DNA of 34,732 nucleotides, taken from assembly GCA_036510575.1 (NCBI GenBank), contig DATCDR010000235.1, positions 1 through 34,732 on the forward strand, written 5' to 3'. Shown one piece after another: positions 24,184 through 31,619 of this stretch. A model generated the notes under the pieces. The model did not search any database. It was given only the letters and a program-made list of their open reading frames with translations, and was not told the origin of the DNA. Source of the DNA: DATCDR01 sp036510575 (lineage in GTDB: Bacteria > Actinomycetota > Acidimicrobiia > Acidimicrobiales > Bog-793). The stretch's first letter is position 1. Each line of letters starts with the position of its first letter. The position numbers and the translations under genes are program-made.

Positions 24184-24653
24184 TCAGAACGGATCTCACC
24201 GCTCTCCGCTAAAAGCCACACACTCGACCGCGGCGGCATCGGGCGACGATGCAGCACGAAGCTCGACTCCTCGAGCAGGCGGTCTTCTTTCGCCGCGTTG
24301 CACCTGCGGCACGCAGCAACCACGTTGTCCCAGGCGTGCAGGCCGCCACGGCTTTTCGGCACTACGTGGTCGATGTTCTCCGCCGGAGCGCCGCAGTATT
24401 GACAGCGATGGCCGTCTCGCGCGAATACCGCGCGACGCGTGATCGCGACCCGCGTCTGGCGGGGAACCCGCACGTACTGGCCGAGTCGGACAACTGACGG
24501 CTCAGGGAAAGAGGCCCGCTCGGAGTGGTATTCACTGCCGGTGTCATGCAACATCTCGGCCTTGGAGCTCAACACGAGAATCAGCGCGCGCCTCGACGAG
24601 ACGACACAGATTGGCTCGTACGTAGCATTGAGAACCAGCGCGCGACCAACCAT
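24135..24653 (-). CDS. HNH endonuclease family protein
   Basis: 172 residues. The N-terminal part (RALVLNATYEPICVVSSRRA) and the following VRLGQYVRVP are typical of a widespread actinobacterial HNH protein. The nuclease core is complete: RDGHRCQYCGAPAENIDHVVP, the His of DHV, and the second Cys pair in ACRRCNAAK, which bind zinc and the catalytic metal. The biological target is unknown, and it is usually a stand-alone chromosomal gene rather than part of a restriction system. The ATG has GAGGT about 10 nt upstream. It overlaps the lipoate-ligase-like gene. Confidence 0.85.
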   Translation of the reverse strand: MVGRALVLNATYEPICVVSSRRALILVLSSKAEMLHDTGSEYHSERASFPEPSVVRLGQYVRVPRQTRVAITRRAVFARDGHRCQYCGAPAENIDHVVPKSRGGLHAWDNVVAACRRCNAAKEDRLLEESSFVLHRRPMPPRSSVWLLAESGEIRSDWQPYVAPSFGIAVGI

Positions 24654-24800
24654 GAGACCGCTACCTCAGTCTTCGCCAGCTCCGCGGGATCATCGATGGT
24701 GACGCTATCGCACCGATATGAAGATCACGCGACACGACACCCACTCCGTGAGCTTCTCGGGCCGAGCAGCGTCGCGCACCAAAGAAGCGACCTGCTCGGC

Positions 24801-25178
24801 CTATCTCGAAGCCTGGTGACGAGCGCGAAGCGTACGCCGAAGGGAGGTATTCCACTCGAGTACTTCGATGATGTCTTCTGGTTGGGGGCCGTCACCAGCG
24901 GACCCGAAACCGGTCTCGAGCCGAAACGCCAGCCAGGACGCGTCAGGAACCGGTAGGAACGGCCAGTGACGCCACCACAGTCGCGGCACCATGTCGTGCC
25001 AGGCCCGAAGACCTTCAACAAGGAGCACTGGACGGCGAATGACGGGCGCGATCGGGACGGCCCGGAGTAGCGATGAGTACCGGCGCAGACGAACAGCTAC
25101 GTCGCGCGAGCTCCTCAAAAGCTCAGTGTTGCCAGAATCGAGAACGAAGGCGCCGCAGGCTCTCTGCGAACTCGGCAT
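24801..25178 (-). CDS. Conserved hypothetical protein, Trp-rich
   Basis: 125 residues from ATG 25178, which lies inside the DUF3040 gene; TTG 25118, just past that gene's stop, is another possible start. No domain is named with confidence. The middle reads VPRLWWRHWPFLPVPDASW, then FRLETGFG and EDIIEVLEW, a pattern I associate with small uncharacterised actinobacterial proteins next to dinB. No signal peptide or membrane segment is seen. Its place at the end of the SOS-side gene string suggests co-transcription. Confidence 0.6.
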   Translation of the reverse strand: MPSSQRACGAFVLDSGNTELLRSSRDVAVRLRRYSSLLRAVPIAPVIRRPVLLVEGLRAWHDMVPRLWWRHWPFLPVPDASWLAFRLETGFGSAGDGPQPEDIIEVLEWNTSLRRTLRARHQASR

Positions 25179-25518
25179 TTCCTGAGCTCGTCGGGTTCGA
25201 CGAGGTCTCTGCTGGGTGCGCCTTCACTGCCCCGCCACCGTGAAGCCGGCGACCGAACATCACCGCCGCGAGGAACATCAAGAGGAAGCCGAGTGTCGCG
25301 AGCAGGAGTGACGACTGGAACGAAAAGAGCAACAGCAAGAAGCCCACAGTGAAGATCAGGCCTGCCGAGCGAAGTGGCAGTCCTGCCGCATGCGGGTCCC
25401 TCGCACGATCGACCTTGGCGCTTTGGGCATGGACCCTATGGGCGAAGGGCCGATCGTGCTCGAAGAGCTTCTGTTCCATCTCTTGGAGAATGCGTTGTTC
25501 ATCTTCGGAAAGCGGCAC
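25123..25518 (-). CDS. DUF3040 family small membrane protein
   Basis: 131 residues from GTG 25518, picked because GGAG stands 7 nt before it; TTG 25524 would put the site too close. The N-terminus PLSEDEQRILQEMEQKLFEH is the DUF3040 signature of actinobacteria. Two adjoining hydrophobic segments (about 54-90, GLIFTVGFLLLLFSF and LLATLGFLLMFLAAVMF) form a hairpin in the membrane. The C-terminal tail is polar and basic. Function is unknown. It follows dinB by 107 nt, a neighbourhood common in actinobacteria. Confidence 0.85.
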   Translation of the reverse strand: MPLSEDEQRILQEMEQKLFEHDRPFAHRVHAQSAKVDRARDPHAAGLPLRSAGLIFTVGFLLLLFSFQSSLLLATLGFLLMFLAAVMFGRRLHGGGAVKAHPAETSSNPTSSGNAEFAESLRRLRSRFWQH

Positions 25519-25625
25519 CGTCAATCTCCTCTCCGCCTCGAGGCCACGCGAAACGACCAGGGACTCCGCCCGAGTCCTCCAGCACTCATCTTCGCGCAGT
25601 CACACCCCCTCGACAACGGCACCCG

Positions 25626-26915
25626 TCATCGTGGGGCCTCAATTGAGTGCTCGCGTGCGCGGCCGTCGTCGCGAACCGTCGCTCGACGACGATCACCTAC
25701 CGAGATCGCTCGATCGCCGAAGCGTCGACGAATCTCGTCGGTTGCGAGGTCGACGTCGACTCGACGCTCGTCATCCTCGCTGTTTTCCTCGGCGTCACTC
25801 GAGAAAAGCTCCAGTTGGCGAGGGGTTTCGTGCGCTGGCTCAAGGGACGAAAGCGACACGCCGATCAGTCGGATTCCGGTCTGGACCTCGAGGGCTTCAA
25901 AGAGCACCGCGGCGACTCGCGCGACCGACGCGCCCGTCGCAAGTGGTGATCGCTCGCTCTTGGACCGCGTCAGCGTCGTGAAATCACCGTAACGAACCTT
26001 CAGCGTCACGGTTCGACCAACGAGTGCGCTCGAACGGGAGCGGCGCGAAATCGCATCTGCCTGGCGGCGGATTGTCGTCCGCAGCGCGTCGCGATCGTCA
26101 ATATCGGTCGCGAAAGTCTCCTCCTGGGAAATCGACCGAGTCTCGCGATCCGCGACGACCGGCCGGGGATCGATGCCGAGAGCGGCCTCATGGAGCGCGT
26201 TGCCCCGAGAGCGCCCGAACCGGCGTACGAGACGCTCGAGCGGTACTTCGGCGAGCTCGCTCACGCGATCGATGCCGATGCGTGCAAGCGATGCCGCTGT
26301 CTGGGGTCCGATTCCAGGAATTGCACGAACGAGATGGCTGTCGAGGAACTCCCGCTCGTCGCCTGGCGCGATAACGACCACCTCGCGGCCGCGAACGGGC
26401 GGTGCGCCCGGTGGGCCTGCTTTCGGCTTTGCCGCGCGCGAGGCAAGCTTCGCAAGCAGCTTTGTCCGCGCAACGCCGATCGAGCAGTCGAGAGCGAGGC
26501 GCGCCGCCACCGTCGCTCGCAGCTGCTTTGCTATCGCTGCGGAGTCCCCGAGCAGGCGATGGGCTCCACCGACATCGAGATAGGCCTCGTCGAGCGACAC
26601 CGGTTCGACAAGTGGCGTGACCTCCCGGCACAGCTCCATCAGGGATTCGCTCACCTCGCCGTAGTAGCCGTGACGCGGCGGCAGGTACACCCCGTTCGGG
26701 CAGAGCCGTTGCGCCTCGCGGATCGGCATCGCCGAGTGCACGCCGAAGGACCGGGCCTCATAGGAGGCGGCGGCCACGACACCCCTGTTCGCGGTGCCGC
26801 CGACAATCACGGGTCGGCCCTTAAGCGAGGGATCCTCGAGCACCTCGACGGAGGCGAAGAAGCAGTCCATGTCCAGATGCAAGATGTCGGGCGAGGCGCT
26901 CTCCCGCACAGTCAT
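25626..26915 (-). CDS. dinB: DNA polymerase IV, Y-family translesion polymerase
   Basis: 429 residues. Palm-domain metal residues are D15 and D17 (HLDMDCFFASVE) and D109-E110 (VSLDEAYLDVGG). The thumb contains IPGIGPQTAASLARIG, and a little-finger domain follows with RSISQEETF. Near residue 375 the clamp-binding motif QLELF is present, so it should bind the sliding clamp. It copies across damaged bases with low fidelity in the cytoplasm. The ATG overlaps the deacetylase stop (ATGA). The LexA boxes at the head of this gene string make SOS induction likely. The last ~50 residues are charged and unconserved. Confidence 0.94.
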   Translation of the reverse strand: MTVRESASPDILHLDMDCFFASVEVLEDPSLKGRPVIVGGTANRGVVAAASYEARSFGVHSAMPIREAQRLCPNGVYLPPRHGYYGEVSESLMELCREVTPLVEPVSLDEAYLDVGGAHRLLGDSAAIAKQLRATVAARLALDCSIGVARTKLLAKLASRAAKPKAGPPGAPPVRGREVVVIAPGDEREFLDSHLVRAIPGIGPQTAASLARIGIDRVSELAEVPLERLVRRFGRSRGNALHEAALGIDPRPVVADRETRSISQEETFATDIDDRDALRTTIRRQADAISRRSRSSALVGRTVTLKVRYGDFTTLTRSKSERSPLATGASVARVAAVLFEALEVQTGIRLIGVSLSSLEPAHETPRQLELFSSDAEENSEDDERRVDVDLATDEIRRRFGDRAISVGDRRRATVRDDGRAREHSIEAPR

Positions 26916-27631
26916 CGAGCGAGCCGGATCCGTCGAAAGCCCTCGGCATATCGAATACCTACCTCTTTACCAGCCTCGGCCGCCCGCTCGAACACGACGC
27001 TTCGAAGCCAGCCGGGATCGGCGCCGAGTTGACTCCGGTGACAAAGCACCGCTTCGGCCTTGACGTCGATGCTCGAGGAGACGTCTACGTAGAGGTTGGC
27101 CTCGAGCGAGCCGGAGAGAAACACCGTGCCAACTTCGTGCGCCTCACCACTTTCTGGAAAGTACAACGGCGACGACGAAGCGGGAGCTACCGCGTCGAGT
27201 GCGGCCCATCCGACGATGCGGTGATCTCGATGATTGAAGTAGTGCTCCCCGAAGAACACCGCCAGCGGATCGGGGCAGATCACCGCGTCCGGCCGGACCT
27301 CGCGTACGAGCGCGACGAGCTCTCGTCGGAGATCGAGGTCATTTTCGATCTCGCCGTCTAAGTGCCCGAGCCGCCGAACGCTCGAGAGGCCGAGTACCGC
27401 GGCGGCCTCGTCGATCTCGCCCGATCTGCGGATGACGAGCTCGTCGGTGTCGACCGTCGGATCACTCGCGCCCTTGTCGCCTCGCGTGCAAGTGACAAGG
27501 TGAACGACTGACCCTGAGGCGACCCATTTCGCGATCGTCGCGCCACAAGAGATCTCGGCATCATCGGGATGGGCATAGATCGCAAGCGCCGTAGTGGGCG
27601 CCTCCCGGTAGACGGAAGCCACCGCGCTCAC
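26912..27631 (-). CDS. PIG-L/LmbE family N-acetylglucosamine-type deacetylase
   Basis: 239 residues, zinc-dependent deacetylase fold. The metal motif AHPDDAEISCGATIAK is near the start and the second zinc ligand region FNHRDHRIVGWAALDA is in the middle. Close relatives include MshB and Mca of mycothiol metabolism and LmbE-like proteins; the sequence alone does not choose among them. It sits 10 nt after nrdR and overlaps dinB, so it is co-expressed with DNA-repair genes. The start is GTG. Confidence 0.87.
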   Translation of the reverse strand: MSAVASVYREAPTTALAIYAHPDDAEISCGATIAKWVASGSVVHLVTCTRGDKGASDPTVDTDELVIRRSGEIDEAAAVLGLSSVRRLGHLDGEIENDLDLRRELVALVREVRPDAVICPDPLAVFFGEHYFNHRDHRIVGWAALDAVAPASSSPLYFPESGEAHEVGTVFLSGSLEANLYVDVSSSIDVKAEAVLCHRSQLGADPGWLRSVVFERAAEAGKEVGIRYAEGFRRIRLAR

Positions 27632-27641
27632 CGCCGCACGC

Positions 27642-28118
27642 TCACGCGTGCTCGTGCAGCTTGGGAGCGGTCTCCTTCGTCAACAGACCGGCCTCCCTGG
27701 CGAAGTCATCAGCCGCCTCGAAGCCCTTGTAGACGCTCGCGAACCGCAGATACGCGACGTCATCGAGCATCCTCAACTGGTCCAATACGGCGACTCCGAC
27801 CTCTTGTGTGGAGACCTCAGGGCCAAGTTGGAGGAGCATCTCTTCGACGTCATGAGCGAGCAACTGCACGGCAGCTTCGTCGACCGGCCGGTTCTTGCAG
27901 GCGGAGCGGACTCCGGCGATCAACTTCTCTCGCTTGAACGGCTCTCGTTCCCCGGAGCGCTTCATAACGAAGAGCACGGCGCCGGAGAAGCGCTCGAAGG
28001 TCGTAAATCGGAACCCGCATCGGAGGCACTCCCTCCGACGTCGCACCGCTGCGCCTTGCTCGACCTCGCGCGAGTCGACGACACGGTCATCGTCATGAGC
28101 ACAGCTCGGACAGCGCAT
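27642..28118 (-). CDS. nrdR: NrdR, repressor of ribonucleotide reductase genes
   Basis: 158 residues, standard length. The N-terminal zinc ribbon uses C3, C6, C31 and C34 (MRCPSCAHDD and ECLRCGFRF). An ATP-cone follows from about residue 48 (VMKRSGEREPFKREKLIAGV) and ends with VAYLRFASVYKGF. NrdR senses ATP/dATP and represses nrd promoters. No nrd genes are in the window. In mycobacteria nrdR also follows the LysM gene next to lexA, so this context is ancestral. Confidence 0.95.
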   Translation of the reverse strand: MRCPSCAHDDDRVVDSREVEQGAAVRRRRECLRCGFRFTTFERFSGAVLFVMKRSGEREPFKREKLIAGVRSACKNRPVDEAAVQLLAHDVEEMLLQLGPEVSTQEVGVAVLDQLRMLDDVAYLRFASVYKGFEAADDFAREAGLLTKETAPKLHEHA

Positions 28119-28170
28119 GCCGCAAGGCTAACCGCGGCAGGACGACACCCGTGAGCCGCATTTTTACGCC

Positions 28171-28779
28171 TTAAGGAACGAGAACCTGGGTACCAACCTG
28201 GACGTTGGTCCCACCGATCTCGGTCTCGATCTGATCTGCGATTGGCCGAGGGTCACCTGCCGGATCCAGACGGGTTGCAATCGACCAGACGGTGTCGCCT
28301 GCCTGCACCGTGTAGAGATAGCCGTGAGCGACCTTCGCCGAACCAGGAAGCACCTGGAGACGATCCTGCGATTGGGATGCCATCGCAGAGGTGCCGATCC
28401 ACAGTGCGCTGGCTAGGGCCACACTCGTCGCGGCGACCCCGAGGAGATGCACCCTTCGTCGACGAAGCTTTGCCGCACGTCGTCGTTCGCTTGCTCGACG
28501 CGCAACGTCTCGTCGCTCGATCTCACGAGGTGCATCCGTGCGTCGAAGCGGCGTGATCGGCGCATCCACGACCTCCTCATCGGGGAGAGGTGCCGGTGCT
28601 GGCTGGACGATGACCGGCCGGAAGGCGACGGGTGGCGCGGCGACCCCGCACTGTCCACTTGCTGGGACCGCTACCAGACGAAGCGTCGTCGACGCCCCGA
28701 GCTCCCCGACGTGCGTCCGACGATTTCTCCTCGCATGCCCGTTCGGGCCGATACGAGGTGCGTATGCAAGAGCCGCCAT
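28171..28779 (-). CDS. LysM-domain membrane protein, probable SOS-induced division suppressor
   Basis: 202 residues from ATG 28779; a longer frame to 28869 reaches the first SOS box and is unlikely. A cytoplasmic proline/charged part (about 1-105, ending in a strongly basic RRAAKLRRRRVH) leads to one membrane segment (LLGVAATSVALASALWIG). An external LysM domain follows (YTVQAGDTVWSIATRLDPAG) and ends with VQVGTQVLVP. This topology and the position divergent from lexA match YneA of Bacillus and the LysM protein (ChiZ/Rv2719c) of M. tuberculosis, which delay division after DNA damage. Function here is inferred from that context. Confidence 0.82.
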   Translation of the reverse strand: MAALAYAPRIGPNGHARRNRRTHVGELGASTTLRLVAVPASGQCGVAAPPVAFRPVIVQPAPAPLPDEEVVDAPITPLRRTDAPREIERRDVARRASERRRAAKLRRRRVHLLGVAATSVALASALWIGTSAMASQSQDRLQVLPGSAKVAHGYLYTVQAGDTVWSIATRLDPAGDPRPIADQIETEIGGTNVQVGTQVLVP

Positions 28780-28869
28780 CAGACCATCCCTCTCCCGATC
28801 CAGCACAGATGCGCTGCGTGTACCGCTATAGCTGCGACAGCTCCCGTCGAGCCGCCGGTCCTTGTGCAT

Positions 28870-28883
28870 CGAACGTTTGTTCG
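28870..28883. promoter_or_regulatory. LexA (SOS) box 1
   Basis: CGAACGTTTGTTCG is a perfect match to the actinobacterial/Gram-positive SOS consensus CGAAC-N4-GTTCG. It is the box nearest the LysM gene. Confidence 0.9.
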
Positions 28884-28904
28884 GTAGCCTTGGAAATCGT
28901 CACA

Positions 28905-28918
28905 CGAACACCTGTTCG
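28905..28918. promoter_or_regulatory. LexA (SOS) box 2
   Basis: CGAACACCTGTTCG is a second perfect CGAAC-N4-GTTCG palindrome, 35 bp from box 1. Confidence 0.9.
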
Positions 28919-28933
28919 ATGTCAAGCCGCTCA

Positions 28934-28947
28934 CGAACGCTTGTTCC
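28934..28947. promoter_or_regulatory. LexA (SOS) box 3, one mismatch
   Basis: CGAACGCTTGTTCC matches the SOS consensus except for the last base. It lies 29 bp from box 2 and 51 nt before the lexA start. Confidence 0.7.
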
Positions 28948-28948
28948 A

Positions 28949-28962
28949 CGAACAGATGTTTG
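28949..28962. promoter_or_regulatory. LexA (SOS) box 4, degenerate half-site
   Basis: CGAACAGATGTTTG keeps CGAAC and GTT but has T for C in the second arm. It is 15 bp from box 3, so two dimers could bind side by side near the lexA translation start. Confidence 0.45.
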
Positions 28963-28998
28963 CAGGAGGGTGTGACACTCACGAAAAGGGGACGTTCT

Positions 28999-29631
28999 AT
29001 GACCGAGGTAGCGCTTAGCGGCAAGCGCCGTCAGATCCTGGAGTTCATCGCCCTCCAGATTCGCGACCGCGGATACCCGCCGTCAGTTCGAGAGATCGGC
29101 GAAGCGGTCGGCCTGACCTCCTCCTCGACGGTCCACACCCACTTGCAGGTGCTCCAACGCGAGGGATACCTCGTCCGCGATCCAAGCAAGCCGCGCGCGA
29201 TTACGGTCTCATTCGAGCCTGGTTCCGGAGCCGCGATGGGCGCTGGCCCAGTCGTCAACGTCCCGCTCGTCGGCACCGTCGCAGCAGGAACCGGCGTGTT
29301 GGCCGAAGAGAACGTCGACGAGGTCATGCCACTACCCGAAGACCTCACCGGTCCAGGCCAGCTGTTCATGCTGAGGGTCCGCGGAGAGTCGATGATCAAC
29401 GTCGGGATCCTCGACGGTGACTTCGTCGTGGTTCGCCAGACGCGCGACGTCAACCCTGGCGAGATCGTTGTCGCCGGAATCGGTGATGATGAGGCGACGG
29501 TCAAGACCCTCCAGCGCCGCGGCCAAAAGATCGTGCTCGTGCCCTCCAACCCGAGCTTCTCGGAGATGGAGTTCGATGAGGACGACGTCGACATCTACGG
29601 CAGGGTTGTCACCGTATTGCGGAAGCTCTAA
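28999..29631 (+). CDS. lexA: LexA, SOS repressor and self-cleaving protease
   Basis: 210 residues from ATG 28999, with AAAAGGGGA just upstream; an earlier frame to 28960 runs into the SOS boxes. The N-terminal winged helix reads RQILEFIALQIRDRGYPPSV, then VGLTSSSTVHTHLQVLQREG. The C-terminal S24 protease domain has cleavage site A96-G97 (VAAGTG), the catalytic Ser S131 (RGESMIN) and Lys K169 (DEATVKTL). LexA represses SOS genes until RecA filaments trigger self-cleavage. It diverges from the LysM-nrdR-deacetylase-dinB string, with four SOS boxes between. Confidence 0.96.
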   Translation: MTEVALSGKRRQILEFIALQIRDRGYPPSVREIGEAVGLTSSSTVHTHLQVLQREGYLVRDPSKPRAITVSFEPGSGAAMGAGPVVNVPLVGTVAAGTGVLAEENVDEVMPLPEDLTGPGQLFMLRVRGESMINVGILDGDFVVVRQTRDVNPGEIVVAGIGDDEATVKTLQRRGQKIVLVPSNPSFSEMEFDEDDVDIYGRVVTVLRKL

Positions 29632-29661
29632 GCGCCGACGCCGAGCCTCCGGTCCCGCTTC

Positions 29662-30744
29662 CTAGGAGAGGCCGGCGAGAAGGGTGTCGAGTACCTGAAA
29701 CGCCCGGGAGAGCTCAGCTCCGGTGACGAACTCATCTGCTCGATGCGCAAGAAGCGGGTCACCGGGCCCGAAGTTCGCGGCGGGCACCGCTCGCTCGGTA
29801 AAGAACGAGACGTCGGTCCAGCCGAGTTTGGCCCTAGGCTCGCTGCCGCTGCCTGACACGAGCGCCAGGAGGACTTCATCGTCAAGACGCGGCGGTGCGC
29901 TCGGGGCTGCGTCGAGGACCTCGAGACGGTCGCCCTTGGCGGGGTCGAGCAGGTCGCCGAGGCGTCGCTCGATCTCCTTGGTCGCCTCTGAGCTGGTCTT
30001 GTCGGGCGCGAAGCGGTAGTTGACCAGCAGCTTCACCTCGTCGGGCACGACGTTGCCGATGCCACCTCCGGAGATTCCGACTACCTGGAGACTCTCCCGG
30101 TACTCACAGCCGTCGATGACCGGTCGGTACTCGGCGACGTTGGCGATTCGCTCGACGAGCGGGGCCGCGCGATGGATGGCGTTGTCGCCCGTCCATGGGC
30201 GGGCGCTGTGGGCTCGAATGCCTCGAAGCGTGATCTCGATTCGAAGACTTCCCTGACAGCCCGCCTCGACCACTGCTCCGGTCGGCTCCAAGATGATGGC
30301 CGTGTCACACGACAACAGGGTCGGGTCCTTGCGCTCGATCTCGAGCAGTCCGGACTCAGTGCGCGCGATCTCCTCGCGTGCGTAAAAGACGTAGGTCGTG
30401 TCGAGGTCGCGCGCATCTGCGAGGCGTGCGAGCGCCAGCATCACGGCGAGCCCGCCCTTCATGTCCGCCGCGCCGACGCCGCGAAGTACATCGCCATCGA
30501 GCTCTGCCCGGTCGTTTCCTGCGGCGGGGACCGTATCGAGGTGACCGGCAAGAAGAACCCGTCGTGCGCCGCGGCCGACGCTTCGAGCGATCAGGTTGTC
30601 ACCGATCTGCACCGTCTCCAAGCCGGGGATCTCCGCTAGCTCCGCGGCCACAATGGAGGCCAGACGGCTCTCGTCCTTGCTCACCGAAGCGACGTCGATC
30701 AACGCCGCGGTGCGGGCGAGCAGCGCGTCGGCGTTCGAACTCAC
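29662..30744 (-). CDS. dapE: DapE, succinyl-diaminopimelate desuccinylase
   Basis: 360 residues from GTG 30744, overlapping the dapD stop as GTGA; the frame to 30894 extends into dapD and is rejected. M20 metallopeptidase: zinc motifs LLAGHLDTVPAAG, GVGAADMKGGLAVMLAL, the catalytic Glu pair in FYAREEIAR, IILEPTGAVVEAGCQG, and the C-terminal His in DPLLAHRADEFV. It splits succinate from N-succinyl-LL-DAP to give LL-DAP, the substrate of DapF. It is the last gene of the dap string and converges on lexA. Confidence 0.92.
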   Translation of the reverse strand: MSSNADALLARTAALIDVASVSKDESRLASIVAAELAEIPGLETVQIGDNLIARSVGRGARRVLLAGHLDTVPAAGNDRAELDGDVLRGVGAADMKGGLAVMLALARLADARDLDTTYVFYAREEIARTESGLLEIERKDPTLLSCDTAIILEPTGAVVEAGCQGSLRIEITLRGIRAHSARPWTGDNAIHRAAPLVERIANVAEYRPVIDGCEYRESLQVVGISGGGIGNVVPDEVKLLVNYRFAPDKTSSEATKEIERRLGDLLDPAKGDRLEVLDAAPSAPPRLDDEVLLALVSGSGSEPRAKLGWTDVSFFTERAVPAANFGPGDPLLAHRADEFVTGAELSRAFQVLDTLLAGLS

Positions 30745-31568
30745 GTCGCTACGCCGTGCTCTCGGAGCAGATCGTTCAAAACCGTCTTGTCCATACGCTC
30801 GCCCTCTTCGAGATGGCGAAGCACGAGCACACAAGGAAGATAGAAGTCGCCGCCAGGGAAGGTGCGCTTTCGCGACGCACCAACAGCGACGCACCAGTCC
30901 GGCACCACGCCCCGCGAGATCTCCTCACCACTTGTCGAGTCGATGACAGGAATCGAAGGATTCAAGATCGTGCCGGACCCGATCACCGCGCCCGTCCCGA
31001 CTCGTGCGCCTTCGGTGATCATCGAGCGGCTCCCGACGAACGCGTCGTCGCCCACCATGACCGGGATCGCGTTCGGCGGCTCGAGCACGCCGCCGATGCC
31101 AACTCCGCCAGAGAGGTGGACCCGCTCCCCGATCTGCGCGCACGATCCGACGGTTGCCCACGTATCGACCATCGTGCCTGCCCCGACGCGAGCACCGATG
31201 TTGACGTAACTCGGCATCATCACCACACCCCGGTCCAAGAAGGAGCCCCGGCGGGCCGAAGCGCCCGGCACCACCCGCACCCCTTGGGCGACGTAGTCGC
31301 TTTTTAGTTCCAGACGGTCCGCGTACTCGAACGGGCCGAGCTCAATGGTGGCGATATCGCGAAGGCGAAAGAGCAACAAGATGGCCTCTTTTAGCCACTC
31401 GTGTACGACGACCTCGTTTGTGGCGGCATCGATCTCGGCGACGCGAGCCTCGCCGGAATCGAGCAGGTCGATCGCTTGCTCTACAACGGCTAGCGCCTCG
31501 GTGTCGCGCGAGGACAGCTCGCCGATTCGGCCGAATAATTCGTGGATTCGATCCTCAAGCGTTGACAC
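30741..31568 (-). CDS. dapD: DapD, tetrahydrodipicolinate N-succinyltransferase
   Basis: 275 residues. It transfers succinyl from succinyl-CoA to tetrahydrodipicolinate. An N-terminal helical domain of the E. coli type (1-100) precedes a long left-handed beta-helix with the strongly conserved MPSYVNIGARVGAGTMVDTW, VGSCAQIGERVHLSGGVGIG and GVLEPPNA. This is the Proteobacteria-like form, as long as E. coli DapD (274), not the longer form known from mycobacteria. The start is GTG with AAAGG 7 nt upstream, 51 nt after dapC; the stop overlaps dapE. Confidence 0.95.
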   Translation of the reverse strand: MSTLEDRIHELFGRIGELSSRDTEALAVVEQAIDLLDSGEARVAEIDAATNEVVVHEWLKEAILLLFRLRDIATIELGPFEYADRLELKSDYVAQGVRVVPGASARRGSFLDRGVVMMPSYVNIGARVGAGTMVDTWATVGSCAQIGERVHLSGGVGIGGVLEPPNAIPVMVGDDAFVGSRSMITEGARVGTGAVIGSGTILNPSIPVIDSTSGEEISRGVVPDWCVAVGASRKRTFPGGDFYLPCVLVLRHLEEGERMDKTVLNDLLREHGVAT

Positions 31569-31619
31569 CGAGCCGCCTTTGACAGGTGAGAGTTTGCACG
31601 AACGATTGGGCCGGCGAAC

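Noticed and set aside
24661..24855. Minus-strand ORF between the HNH gene and the hypothetical gene
   Set aside because: Overlaps the hypothetical protein gene, no ribosome site, Arg/Ser-rich shadow-like translation.
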